From contig JAFEEG010000014.1 in assembly GCA_018241225.1 (NCBI GenBank), positions 1 to 63,846 of the forward strand: a DNA stretch of 63,846 nt, written 5' to 3'. Positions within the stretch are counted from its first letter, which is position 1; the number at the start of each line of letters is the position of its first letter. The position numbers were made by a program, and so were the translations under genes. Origin of the DNA: Pseudomonadota bacterium. GTDB lineage: Bacteria; Pseudomonadota; Gammaproteobacteria; Burkholderiales; Burkholderiaceae_C. The notes under the pieces were generated by a model that worked only from the letters and a program-made list of their open reading frames with translations, searched no databases and was not told the DNA's origin. Positions 8,205 through 17,340 of the stretch are shown piece by piece.

Positions 8205-9239
8205 GTGAAGTTCACGTACTCGCCCACCCATCATCAGCATGCGCCTGCGGAAATCATTGTGCGCGGCACGCTGGTACGCAATCTCGAATCGCCCGAGCGC
8301 GCCGATGCGCTGCTCGCCCAGCTGCTTTCGCAGGGCCATGAAAAAGTGCTGCCTACCGGCTGGGACCAGCGCTGGATCGAAGCGGTGCACGATGCCGGCT
8401 ACCTGGAGTTTCTGGAAACTGCCCATGAGCGCTGGCGCGCGCTGCCCAACGCGACGCCGCTGATCCATCCACACGCCTTTGCGCACTACAGCTCGCGCCG
8501 TCGTCCGCAGAGCATCCAGGGCCAGGTGGGCTACTACCTCGCCGGGGGCTCCTCACCTGTGGCCGAAGGCACCTGGACGGCGGCCGTCGGCTCGGCCCAT
8601 GCCGCGCTGGAAGCCGCTCGGCTCGTGCTCGATGGCGAGCGCGAGGCCTACTCGCTGTGCCGCCCACCGGGCCACCACGCGTATGCCGACTTCGGCGGCG
8701 GCTTCTGCTACCTCAACAACATTGCCATTGCGGCCAACTACATGGCCAGCAAGCTGGGGCGCGTGGCCATCCTGGACATCGACACGCACCACGGCAACGG
8801 CACGCAGTCGATTTTCTATCGACGGGGCGATGTCCACTTCGTGTCGGTGCACGGCGACCCCGACGTGCTGTTCCCCTTCTACGCAGGCTATGCCGACGAG
8901 CACGGCGAAGGCGAAGGTGAAGGCCACAACCTCAACGTGCCGCTGCCGCTGAAGTCCGAAGACCCGGCCTGGCTGGGCGCCATCGACGAAGGCATGGCCT
9001 CGATCCAGGCCTTCAAGCCCGCTGCCCTGCTGGTCTCCCTGGGCTTCGATCCGTTCAAGGGCGACCCGTCTTCCGACCTGGCCGTCAGCACCGAGGGCTT
9101 TCGCGCCGCAGGCGAACGCATCGGCCGCTACCGCGGGCCGGTCGTGCTCATCCAGGAAGGCGGCTATCTCGTCGAGAAGCTCGGCGAGAACCTCAATGCA
9201 TTCCTGGACGGCTACATGCGTTCGCGCAACGCGGCCTGA
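8205..9239 (+). CDS. Acetylpolyamine amidohydrolase (histone deacetylase family)
   Basis: The 344-residue protein is a class II histone-deacetylase-like zinc amidohydrolase. All active-site elements are visible: RPPGHHAY with H157/H158, DIDTHHGNG giving zinc ligands D193 and H195, D282 in GFDPFKGDP as the third ligand, and the transition-state tyrosine Y321 in QEGGY. Bacterial members deacetylate acetylpolyamines such as N-acetylputrescine. The GTG at 8205 is chosen because AAGGA lies at 8194-8198 and the conserved KFTYSPTHH follows at once; the 21 residues upstream in frame look non-coding. The neighbouring aminotransferase and aldehyde dehydrogenase support a catabolic role. Confidence 0.85.
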   Translation: MKFTYSPTHHQHAPAEIIVRGTLVRNLESPERADALLAQLLSQGHEKVLPTGWDQRWIEAVHDAGYLEFLETAHERWRALPNATPLIHPHAFAHYSSRRRPQSIQGQVGYYLAGGSSPVAEGTWTAAVGSAHAALEAARLVLDGEREAYSLCRPPGHHAYADFGGGFCYLNNIAIAANYMASKLGRVAILDIDTHHGNGTQSIFYRRGDVHFVSVHGDPDVLFPFYAGYADEHGEGEGEGHNLNVPLPLKSEDPAWLGAIDEGMASIQAFKPAALLVSLGFDPFKGDPSSDLAVSTEGFRAAGERIGRYRGPVVLIQEGGYLVEKLGENLNAFLDGYMRSRNAA

Positions 9240-9280
9240 GCCCCTCCCCCACTCCTGTCCCCAACAACAAACCGAACACC

Positions 9281-10666
9281 ATGAGCCAAAACCCCAGCGC
9301 CAACTGGCAAAAGGACGTTGCCCACGTCGTCCATCCTTACTCGAACCTCGACGCGCATGAAAAGCGCGGCCCGGTCGTAATCGTGCGCGGCGACGGCTGC
9401 TATGTGGAGGACGAGAACGGCAACCGCTACCTCGAAGGCATGTCGGGCCTGTGGTGCGCCTCGCTGGGCTTCTCCGAAAAGCGCCTAGTCGACGCGGCCA
9501 TGGTGCAGTTCAACACGTTGCCCTACTACCACCTGTTCAACCATCGCTCGCACCCGCCGGGCATTGCGCTGGCCGCGGCGCTGACCGCCATCGCGCCCGA
9601 AGGACTGAACCATGTGTTGTTCGCCAACTCGGGCTCCGAGGCCAACGATGCAGCTGTGAAGCTGGTCTGGTACTACAACAACCAGTTGGGCCGGCCGCAA
9701 AAGAAGAAGATCATCTCGCGCCTGTACGGCTACCACGGCGTCACCGTCGCATCGGGCAGCCTCACCGGCCTGGTGCACGTGCACCGCGACTTCGACCTGC
9801 CGATTCCGCAGGTGCTGCACACCGACTGCCCCAGCCTGTATCACTTCGGCCAGCCCGGCGAGACCGAGGAGCAGTTTGCGCAGCGCCTAGCCGACAACCT
9901 GGAGCAGCTCATCCTCAAGGAAGGACCCGAGACCGTGGCCGCCTTCATCGCCGAGCCCATCAACGGATCGGGCGGCGTGATCGTGCCGCCGGCTGGCTAC
10001 TTCGAGCGCGTGCAGGCCATCCTGAAGAAGTACGACGTGCTATTCATCGTGGACGAGGTGATCTGCGGCTTTGGCCGCACCGGCCAGATGTTCGGCAGCG
10101 ACGCCCTGAAGCTCAAGCCCGACATGATGACCGTGGCCAAGGGCCTTTCGGGTGCGTACCAGCCCATCTCGGGCCTGCTGCTCACCGACGCGATCCACGA
10201 GGCGCTCAAGGCAGGCAGCCGCAAGCATGGCGCCTTCGCTCACGGGCTGACCTATGCGGCGCACCCAGTCGCCGCCGCCGTGGCGATCGAGACGCTCAAC
10301 ATCTACCGCGAACGCAAGATCGTCGCGCACGTACAGGGCGTGGCGCCCTATTTCTTCGAGCGCCTGAACGCGCTGGCTGACCACCCGCTGGTGGGCGAGG
10401 TGCGCGGCATGGGCCTGCTTGCCGCGGTGGAAATCACGGCCGACAAGTCAAAGAAGGCGCCTTTCCCGCCCGAAGCCGCCATCGGCGCGTGGATCCAGGC
10501 CAAGGCCATGGAGCACGGCGTGATCGTACGCGCCATTGCCAACTGCGTGGCCATGTGCCCGCCGCTGATCAGCGAGCGAAAGCACATCGACGAGTTGGTG
10601 GACGGCTTGGCCAAGGCGCTCGACGCAGCGCAGGCGCACTTCGGCGCTGCCGCCAACCGCAACTGA
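9281..10666 (+). CDS. Class III PLP-dependent aminotransferase (omega-amine type)
   Basis: This 461-residue enzyme has the class III transaminase fold. It carries the NSGSEAND phosphate-binding loop (116-123), the cofactor-contacting aspartate in VDEV (D258) and the Schiff-base lysine K287 in TVAKGLSGAYQP. It resembles beta-alanine/putrescine:pyruvate aminotransferases (SpuC-type), which move a terminal amino group to pyruvate and release an aldehyde. Between a deacetylase and an aldehyde dehydrogenase, the natural job is oxidative deamination of a freed diamine or amino acid. The exact substrate cannot be told from sequence. Confidence 0.85.
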   Translation: MSQNPSANWQKDVAHVVHPYSNLDAHEKRGPVVIVRGDGCYVEDENGNRYLEGMSGLWCASLGFSEKRLVDAAMVQFNTLPYYHLFNHRSHPPGIALAAALTAIAPEGLNHVLFANSGSEANDAAVKLVWYYNNQLGRPQKKKIISRLYGYHGVTVASGSLTGLVHVHRDFDLPIPQVLHTDCPSLYHFGQPGETEEQFAQRLADNLEQLILKEGPETVAAFIAEPINGSGGVIVPPAGYFERVQAILKKYDVLFIVDEVICGFGRTGQMFGSDALKLKPDMMTVAKGLSGAYQPISGLLLTDAIHEALKAGSRKHGAFAHGLTYAAHPVAAAVAIETLNIYRERKIVAHVQGVAPYFFERLNALADHPLVGEVRGMGLLAAVEITADKSKKAPFPPEAAIGAWIQAKAMEHGVIVRAIANCVAMCPPLISERKHIDELVDGLAKALDAAQAHFGAAANRN

Positions 10667-10690
10667 TTCCTGCCGACTGGAACCCTTTCA

Positions 10691-12271
10691 ATGACAACCC
10701 TGCGCCGACTCGCACTCGCTCTGGGCACTGCCCTGCTCGCCAGCACCGCAACGGCCCAGGCGCCGCGCGCCGGCGGCACGCTCAATCTCATCGTCAACCC
10801 CGAGCCGCCGGGCATCAACCTGGGCAACGCCAAGCTCGGGCCGAGTTCCTTCGTGGGCAGCAAGGTCTACGAGGGGCTGATCTCGCTGTCTCCCAAGCTC
10901 GAGCCCATTCCGCGGCTGGCCCAGTCGTGGACCATCTCACCCGACGGCAAGACCTACACCTTCAAGCTGCGACCGAACGTGAAGTGGCACGACGGCAAGC
11001 CCTTCACCTCGGCCGACGTGCTGTTCAGCTTCAAGCAGTACCTGCCGGTGACCTTCGCGCGCACCAAGCTCATCATGGAGCAGGTGGCATCCATCGATGC
11101 GCCCGACGACATGACGGTGGTGTTCAAGCTCAAGCAGCCCTACCCCGCCTTCATGTACATCTTCGAGGCCACCGGCGGCACCATCATGCCCAGGCACCTG
11201 TACGAAGGCGTCACCGACTACCGCAGCACCCCGATCAACAACACCATCGTCGGCACCGGTCCCTTCAAGATCGGCGAATGGCGGCGCGGCGCCTACATCA
11301 AGCTGGTAAAGAACCCCGACTACTGGGACAAGGGCAAGCCCTACCTGGACAACCTGTACTTCCACATCGTGCCCGACGCGGCGGGCCGCTCCATCGCCTT
11401 CGAGAGCGGCAAGGTGGATGCGATCCGCGCCGGCGACGTGGAGAACTTCGAGATCGCTCGGCTGGCCGCCGCCCCGGGCGTGGGCCTGACCAAGGCCGGC
11501 TGGGAGTTCCTGCAGCCGGTGGGCTTCCTGAACATGAACCTGCGCAACAAGCCCCTCGACGATGCGCGCTTCCGCCAGGCCATCGCCCATGCGATCGACC
11601 GCCAGTTCATCATCAAGAACATCTTCTCCACCTTCGGCGAGCCGGTGAACGGCCCCTTCCCGCCGGGCTACGCCTTCCGCGACACCTCGGTGGAAACCAG
11701 GTACGCCTACGACCCGGCGCGCGCCAAGGCCCTGCTGGACGAGATGGGCCTGAAGGCCGGCAGCGACGGCACGCGGGTGAACCTGCGCCTGCTGCCGCTG
11801 CCCTACGGCGAGACCTGGCAGCGCCTGGCCGAATACACCCGCGAGCGCCTGAACGCGGTGGGCATCAAGACCACCATCGCGGCCACCGACGTGCCGGGCT
11901 GGTTCTCGCGCGTGTCCGCAGGCGACTTCGACCTGGCCTACAACTTCGTCTACCTGCTGGGCGACCCGGCCATCGGCGTGAGCCAGACCTATCTGTCGAC
12001 CAACCAGCTCAACCGCGGCACGGCGGCCAACGTGGACGGCTACGTGAACAAGGACGTGGACTCGCTGCTGACCCGGGCCGAGCAGGAGCCCAAGGCCGAG
12101 GACCGCGCCAGGCTGTATTCGGACCTGCAGAAGACCCTCTCGCGCGACCTGCCCATCCTCTGGACGCACCAGATGGTAATGCCCACGGTCTATCGCACCA
12201 AGGTCAAGAACCTGGTGAGCACCGGCCTGGGCATGAACGAGAACTTCTCAGACGTCTGGATCGACAAGTAA
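10691..12271 (+). CDS. Dpp/Opp-type ABC substrate-binding protein (importer 1)
   Basis: The 526-residue protein is a family 5 extracellular solute-binding protein (DppA/OppA class). It has a Sec signal peptide ending near LLASTATAQA, then the lobes marked by LAQSWTISPDGKTYTF and NTIVGTGPFKIGEWRRG. It would capture a peptide-like or amine ligand in the periplasm and deliver it to the two permeases that follow. The start lacks a strong Shine-Dalgarno, but the signal peptide begins at once. The enzymes immediately upstream suggest an acylated amine ligand; a plain di- or oligopeptide remains possible. Confidence 0.9.
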   Translation: MTTLRRLALALGTALLASTATAQAPRAGGTLNLIVNPEPPGINLGNAKLGPSSFVGSKVYEGLISLSPKLEPIPRLAQSWTISPDGKTYTFKLRPNVKWHDGKPFTSADVLFSFKQYLPVTFARTKLIMEQVASIDAPDDMTVVFKLKQPYPAFMYIFEATGGTIMPRHLYEGVTDYRSTPINNTIVGTGPFKIGEWRRGAYIKLVKNPDYWDKGKPYLDNLYFHIVPDAAGRSIAFESGKVDAIRAGDVENFEIARLAAAPGVGLTKAGWEFLQPVGFLNMNLRNKPLDDARFRQAIAHAIDRQFIIKNIFSTFGEPVNGPFPPGYAFRDTSVETRYAYDPARAKALLDEMGLKAGSDGTRVNLRLLPLPYGETWQRLAEYTRERLNAVGIKTTIAATDVPGWFSRVSAGDFDLAYNFVYLLGDPAIGVSQTYLSTNQLNRGTAANVDGYVNKDVDSLLTRAEQEPKAEDRARLYSDLQKTLSRDLPILWTHQMVMPTVYRTKVKNLVSTGLGMNENFSDVWIDK

Positions 12272-12302
12272 TCCGGCAGCCCACGACCCGCAACAGGCCC
12301 GC

Positions 12303-13280
12303 ATGGACCGACTCCTCTTCTTCGCCCGGCGCTGCTTCAAGGCGGTGCTGGTCATCCTCTTCGTCATCGCGATCAACTTCGCGCTGATCCGCGCCGCGCC
12401 GGGCGACCCGGCGACCATCCTGGCGGGCGAGGCCGGCGCGGTAGACGCCGGCTTCGTCGAGCGCATCCGGCAGGAGTACGGCCTGGACAAGCCGCTGCCG
12501 GTGCAGCTTCTCACCTACATGAAGCAGCTGCTCAGCTTCGAGCTGGGCAACTCCTACCGGGAGAACCGGCCGGTGAAGGAGATCGTGCTCGAGAAGCTGC
12601 CCGCCACCTTGCTGCTCACGCTCACCGCCCTGGTGTTCTCGGTGGCGGTCGGCGTGGGCCTCGGCGTGGCGGCGGCGCGGCGCGCCGGCACCGCGCTGGA
12701 CGCGCTCATCACTGCCGGATCGCTGGTCTTCTTCGCGATGCCCCTCTTCTGGATCGGCCTGCTGGCCATCGTGGTGTTCTCGATGAAGCTGGGGTGGCTT
12801 CCGCCCTACGGCATGAGCACCGTTGGCGCCGACCTCAGCGGCTGGGCCGCCTGGCTGGACACCGGCAAGCACCTGCTGATGCCGGCCGTCACCCTGGGCC
12901 TGTTCTACGTGGCCATCTACACCCGCGTCACCCGCGCGGCGGCGCTGGAAGTAATGGATCAGGACTTCGTGAAGACCGCGCGCGCCAAGGGCGTGCCCGA
13001 GGGACGCGTGTGGCGCCGGCACATCCTGCGCAACTCGGTGCTGCCGGTCATCACCTTCGTGTCGCTGCAGGCCGGCCACGTGCTGGGCGGCTCGGTGCTG
13101 ATCGAGACGGTGTTCGCCTGGCCCGGCATCGGGCGCCTGGCCTTCGACGCGCTGTTCCAGCGCGACTACAACCTGCTGCTGGCGGTGTTCTTCGTCAGCT
13201 CGGTGATGGTGGTGATCTTCAACCTGATCGCCGACCTGCTCTACAGCCTTGCGGACCCCCGCATCGAACTGCAGTCATGA
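12303..13280 (+). CDS. DppB-type ABC permease (importer 1)
   Basis: The 325-residue inner-membrane protein has six predicted helices and the binding-protein-dependent transport loop with the sequence DFVKTARAKGVPEGRVWRRH, which docks on the ATPase. Its length and N-terminal periplasmic segment match DppB/GsiC. The gene follows the binding-protein gene by 31 bases, and its stop overlaps the start of the next permease (ATGA), so the two subunits should be translated in equal amounts. Confidence 0.9.
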   Translation: MDRLLFFARRCFKAVLVILFVIAINFALIRAAPGDPATILAGEAGAVDAGFVERIRQEYGLDKPLPVQLLTYMKQLLSFELGNSYRENRPVKEIVLEKLPATLLLTLTALVFSVAVGVGLGVAAARRAGTALDALITAGSLVFFAMPLFWIGLLAIVVFSMKLGWLPPYGMSTVGADLSGWAAWLDTGKHLLMPAVTLGLFYVAIYTRVTRAAALEVMDQDFVKTARAKGVPEGRVWRRHILRNSVLPVITFVSLQAGHVLGGSVLIETVFAWPGIGRLAFDALFQRDYNLLLAVFFVSSVMVVIFNLIADLLYSLADPRIELQS

Positions 13281-14119
13281 AGGACATATTGATCCGCCTT
13301 CTTCGCCAGCCCGCCGGCGTCGCCGGCACGCTGATGCTCCTGGCCATCCTCTTCGTGGCCTTCGGCGCCGGCTGGCTCTACCCGGGCGACCCCTGGGCCA
13401 TGGTGGCCGATCCCAACCTGCCGCCGCTGAGCGCCGGCCATGTCTTCGGCACCGACATGCTCGGGCGCGACGTGGCCGCCGGCGTGGCGCACGGCGCGCG
13501 CGTGTCGCTGCTGATCGGCCTGGTGGCCACCGCCGTCGCCGTGCTGGTGGGCACGGTGCTGGGCGCCATCGCCGGCTACCACGGCGGCTGGGTCGACGAC
13601 TTGGTGATGCGCTTCACCGAGATCTTCCAGACCATCCCGGGCTTCCTGCTCGCGCTGCTCATGGTGGCGATCTTCGGCCCCTCGATGTATTCCATCGTCG
13701 GGGCCATCGGCGCCATCTCCTGGCCTTCGGTGGCGCGGCTGGTGCGCGCGGAATTCCTGTCGCTGCGCACGCGCGACTTCGTCAAGGCCGCCGTGCTGGG
13801 CGGCCAGTCGGACCTGCGGATCGTGTTCCGCCAGATCCTGCCCAACGCGCTCTCGCCCATCGTGGTGGCGGCCTCGCTCATGATGGCCTCGGCCATCTTG
13901 CTGGAATCGGCCATCAGCTTCCTGGGCCTGGGCGACCGCAACATGATCTCCTGGGGCTTCATGATCGGCGCCGGCCGCACCACGCTGCTGCAGAGCTGGT
14001 GGCTGTCGGCCATCCCGGGCGTAGCGATCTTCGTCACGGTGCTGGGCCTGAACTTCCTGGGCGACGCCCTGAACCAGGCGCTGAGCCCGCGCCGGCGTGC
14101 TGCGGGGGGAAGCGCATGA
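13277..14119 (+). CDS. DppC-type ABC permease (importer 1)
   Basis: The 280-residue protein is the second transmembrane subunit. It has the DppC signature GTDMLGRDVAAGVAHGARVS after the first helix, five further helices and the C-terminal block LGLNFLGDALNQALSPR. The ATG at 13277 overlaps the previous stop by four bases. The open frame extends much further upstream, but that part lies in the other permease gene in a different frame and is not coding. Confidence 0.9.
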   Translation: MKDILIRLLRQPAGVAGTLMLLAILFVAFGAGWLYPGDPWAMVADPNLPPLSAGHVFGTDMLGRDVAAGVAHGARVSLLIGLVATAVAVLVGTVLGAIAGYHGGWVDDLVMRFTEIFQTIPGFLLALLMVAIFGPSMYSIVGAIGAISWPSVARLVRAEFLSLRTRDFVKAAVLGGQSDLRIVFRQILPNALSPIVVAASLMMASAILLESAISFLGLGDRNMISWGFMIGAGRTTLLQSWWLSAIPGVAIFVTVLGLNFLGDALNQALSPRRRAAGGSA

Positions 14120-14121
14120 GC

Positions 14122-14173
14122 CCCCGCCCGGCCGCCCCGAAGGGGGCTCGCACCGCAGTGCGAAGCACGGAGG
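14122..14173 (+). other. Two short hairpins before the fused ATPase gene
   Basis: The 61-base gap between permease and ATPase contains two potential stem-loops (CCCC-GAA-GGGG near 14138 and CGCAC-CGCA-GTGCG near 14150), then GGAGG at 14169-14173 as ribosome binding site. There is no T tract, so this is unlikely to be a terminator. It may be a processing or stability element or a genus-typical intergenic repeat; only one copy is present here. Confidence 0.3.
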
Positions 14174-14180
14174 TTTCCGC

Positions 14181-15830
14181 ATGAGCATCAAGTTGCTTGA
14201 AATCCAGGACCTGAGCATCGCCCTGCCCGAAGGCGGCGACCGGCCCTTCGCGGTGCGCAACGTGTCGCTCGAAGTGCCTGCGGGCCAGACGGTGTGCGTG
14301 GTCGGCGAATCGGGCTCGGGCAAGTCGGTCATGGCCAATGCGGTGATGCGCCTGCTGCCGCCGCGCGTCCTGCGCGTAGTCGGCGGCCGGATCTCGCTGG
14401 CCGGCGAAGACCTGCTGGGCCTCGATGCGGCCGCGCTGCGCCGCCTGCGGGGCTCGCGCATGGGCATGGTCTTCCAGGAGCCGATGACCGCGCTCAACCC
14501 GGTGATGACGGTGGGCGAGCAGATCGAGGAAGTGCTGCTGGTGCACGGCGTGAACGATGCGCGCCGGCGCGAGCAGCGGGTGCTCGCGCTGATGCAGGAG
14601 ATGAACCTACCCGATCCGCAGTCGCTGCGCCACCGCTACCCCTTCCAGCTCTCGGGCGGCCAGCGCCAGCGGGTGGTGATCGCCATCGCCATGGCGCTGG
14701 AGCCGCAGTTGCTGATTGCCGACGAGCCAACCACCGCGCTGGACGTGACGACGCAGGCACAAATCCTGGCGCTGATCCAGCGCCTGCAGCAGCGTCACGG
14801 CATCGGCGTGCTCTTCATCACCCACGACTTCGGCGTGGTGGCCGACATCGCCGACCAGGTGGTGGTGATGCAGCAGGGCCAGGTGGTCGAGAGCGGCAGC
14901 GCGCAGCAGGTGCTGCGCAGCCCGCAGCACCCCTATACGCGCCGCCTCATCGATGCGGTGCCGCGCCTGCGTGCGGCGACCGAAGCGCAGGCGCCTGCCG
15001 CCGCGCCGGCCCCGCTGCTGCAGATCGACAAGGTGAGCAAGAGCTACCGCGCCCGCGGCCGGGGCCTGTTCGGCAGCCGCGGCCGCACGCTGGCGCTGGA
15101 CGGCGTGAGCTTGAGCATCGGCGAAGGCGAGACGGTGGGGCTCATCGGCGAATCGGGCTCGGGCAAGACCACGCTGGGCCAGTGCGTGATGCGCCTGCTG
15201 GACGTGGACAGCGGCCGGCTGCTCTTTCGCGGCCAGCCCGTCCAGGACCTGAAGGGCCGCGCGCTCAAGGCGCTGCGCCCGCAGATCCAGATGATCTTCC
15301 AGGATCCCTTCGCCTCGCTGAATCCGCGTCACAAGGTGGGCCGCATCGTCACCGAGAACGCCATCCTGTGCGGCGTGCCCGAGGCAGAAGCCAGGCGCCG
15401 CATGCACGAGGTACTGCTGGTGGTGGGACTGGATGCCGGCGTGGTCGAGCGCTATCCGCACGAATTCAGCGGCGGTCAGCGCCAGCGCATCGGCATCGCC
15501 CGCGCACTGGTCATGCAGCCGCGGCTCATCGTGGCGGACGAGGCGGTGTCGGCGCTCGACGTCTCGGTGCAGCAGCAGGTGCTGGCGCTGTTGCGCGAGG
15601 TGCGCGCGCGCCTGGGCCTGTCGATGCTCTTCATCACCCACGACCTGCGCGTGGCCAGCCAGATCTGCGACCGCATCGCCGTCATGCACAAGGGCGGCAT
15701 CGTCGAGACCGGCAACGTGCAGGCCATTGCCCGCGCGCCCGCCCATCCCTACACCCGCAGCCTGTTCGCCGCCATGCCGGGCCAGGCCTGGGAGCGCGAC
15801 ATCCAGGACACGGAGCGTGCCGTGGCCTGA
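14181..15830 (+). CDS. Fused DppD-DppF ABC ATPase (importer 1)
   Basis: The 549-residue protein contains two complete ABC nucleotide-binding domains. Domain 1 has Walker A GESGSGKS at 42-49, a signature LSGGQRQR and Walker [13 protein letters not shown]. Domain 2 repeats these with Walker A GESGSGKT near 330, FSGGQRQR and [11 protein letters not shown]. Both end with the oligopeptide-transporter C-terminal motif HPYTR. It therefore supplies both ATPase subunits as one chain. In domain 2 the residue after the Walker B glutamate is alanine rather than the usual proline, a minor change. Confidence 0.9.
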   Translation: MSIKLLEIQDLSIALPEGGDRPFAVRNVSLEVPAGQTVCVVGESGSGKSVMANAVMRLLPPRVLRVVGGRISLAGEDLLGLDAAALRRLRGSRMGMVFQEPMTALNPVMTVGEQIEEVLLVHGVNDARRREQRVLALMQEMNLPDPQSLRHRYPFQLSGGQRQRVVIAIAMALEPQLLIADEPTTALDVTTQAQILALIQRLQQRHGIGVLFITHDFGVVADIADQVVVMQQGQVVESGSAQQVLRSPQHPYTRRLIDAVPRLRAATEAQAPAAAPAPLLQIDKVSKSYRARGRGLFGSRGRTLALDGVSLSIGEGETVGLIGESGSGKTTLGQCVMRLLDVDSGRLLFRGQPVQDLKGRALKALRPQIQMIFQDPFASLNPRHKVGRIVTENAILCGVPEAEARRRMHEVLLVVGLDAGVVERYPHEFSGGQRQRIGIARALVMQPRLIVADEAVSALDVSVQQQVLALLREVRARLGLSMLFITHDLRVASQICDRIAVMHKGGIVETGNVQAIARAPAHPYTRSLFAAMPGQAWERDIQDTERAVA

Positions 15831-15876
15831 AGCCGGCACATCCACGCACATCCGCAGCACACAACGAGGAGAAACC

Positions 15877-17307
15877 ATGTACGAAAAGCTCGCGCTCTAT
15901 ATCGACGGCGAATTCATCGAGGGCGGCGGCCGCGTCGAGCAGCCGGTGCTGGACCCCGCCACCGGCAGCACCATCGGCCAGCTGCCGCATGCCTCGCGCG
16001 CCGACCTGGACCGCGCCCTGGACGCGGCCGGCCGCGCCTTCGCCACCTGGCGGCACGTGTCGCCGACCGAGCGCGGCGCGATCCTGCGCAAGGTGGGCGA
16101 GCTCAGCCGCGCTCGCGCCAAGGAAATCGGCCGCAACATCACGCTGGACCAGGGCAAGCCGCTGGCCGAGGCGGTGGGCGAGGTGCTGCGCTGCGCCGAC
16201 CACTGCGACTGGCATGCCGAGGAGTGCCGCCGCATCTACGGCCGCGTCATCCCGCCGCGCCTGCCGAACGTGCGCCAGTTCGTGCTGCGCGAGCCGATCG
16301 GCGTATGCGCCGCCTTCACGCCCTGGAACTTCCCGTACAACCAGGCCATCCGCAAGATCGCGGCGGCCATCGGCGCCGGCTGCACCATCATCATCAAGGG
16401 CCCGGAGGATTCGCCCAGCGCGGTGGTCGCCATTGCCCGCCTGTTCCACGAGGCCGGCCTGCCACCCGGCGTGCTGAACGTGGTGTGGGGCGTGCCGCAC
16501 GAGGTGTCCGAATACCTCATCGCCTCGCCCGTCGTACGCAAGGTGTCCTTCACCGGCTCGGTGCCGGTGGGCAAGCAACTGGCGGCGCTGGCCAGCAGCC
16601 ACATGAAGCGCAGCACCATGGAGCTGGGCGGCCATTCGCCGGTGATCGTGTGCGAGGACGCGGAGGTGGAGCGCGCGGCCACCATGCTCGCGGCCTTCAA
16701 GTTCACCAACGCGGGGCAGGTCTGCGTCTCGCCGACGCGCTTCTACATCCAGGAGCCGGTCTTCGATCGCTTCATGGCCCGCTTCACCGAGGTCAGCCGC
16801 GGCATCAAGGTCGGCCCGGGCCTGGAGGCCGACACCAAGATGGGCCCGCTGGCCCATGCCCGCCGGGTGAGCGCCATGGAGGAGTTCGTTTCCGACGCGA
16901 AGGCGCGCGGCGCCCGCATCGAGACCGGCGGCGACCGGCTGGGCAGCACCGGCAACTTCTTCGCGCCCACCGTGATCGCCGCGCCACCCGACGACGCCCG
17001 CATCATGCGGAGCGAGCCCTTCGGCCCCATCGCAGCCTGCGTGCCCTTCAAGGACCTGGACGAGGTGCTGGCGCGCGCCAACAGCCTGCCCTACGGCCTG
17101 TCGTCGTATGCCTTCACCACCAACACCCGCAGCGCCCTGCGCATCCAGAACGGCCTGGAGGCGGGCATGGTCAACATCAACCACTTCGGCCAGGCCCTGC
17201 CCGAGACTCCCTTCGGCGGCGTGAAGGACAGCGGCATGGGCAGCGAAGGCGGCAGCGAGACCTTCGACGGCTACCTGGTGACCAAGTTCGTCACGCAGAT
17301 GGACTGA
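15877..17307 (+). CDS. NAD(P)-dependent aldehyde dehydrogenase (GabD-like)
   Basis: The 476-residue enzyme shows the aldehyde dehydrogenase set: N151 in PWNFP, K174 in IIKGPEDSP, general base E249 in MELGGHSP and catalytic C283 in GQVCVSP. It is closest to succinate-semialdehyde and aminobutyraldehyde dehydrogenases. The open frame is longer upstream, but the start at 15877 has GAGGAGA just before it and begins the usual N-terminal strand. Placed between two importers and after a transaminase, it probably oxidises the aldehyde product to the acid. Substrate specificity is inferred only. Confidence 0.88.
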   Translation: MYEKLALYIDGEFIEGGGRVEQPVLDPATGSTIGQLPHASRADLDRALDAAGRAFATWRHVSPTERGAILRKVGELSRARAKEIGRNITLDQGKPLAEAVGEVLRCADHCDWHAEECRRIYGRVIPPRLPNVRQFVLREPIGVCAAFTPWNFPYNQAIRKIAAAIGAGCTIIIKGPEDSPSAVVAIARLFHEAGLPPGVLNVVWGVPHEVSEYLIASPVVRKVSFTGSVPVGKQLAALASSHMKRSTMELGGHSPVIVCEDAEVERAATMLAAFKFTNAGQVCVSPTRFYIQEPVFDRFMARFTEVSRGIKVGPGLEADTKMGPLAHARRVSAMEEFVSDAKARGARIETGGDRLGSTGNFFAPTVIAAPPDDARIMRSEPFGPIAACVPFKDLDEVLARANSLPYGLSSYAFTTNTRSALRIQNGLEAGMVNINHFGQALPETPFGGVKDSGMGSEGGSETFDGYLVTKFVTQMD

Positions 17308-17340
17308 GCCCGCACGCCAAACACCACACATCCAGACCCC

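Noticed and set aside
10489..12387. A 632-codon plus-strand frame overlapping the aminotransferase and first binding-protein genes
   Set aside because: It is antiphase to two recognisable genes and its translation resembles no protein family.
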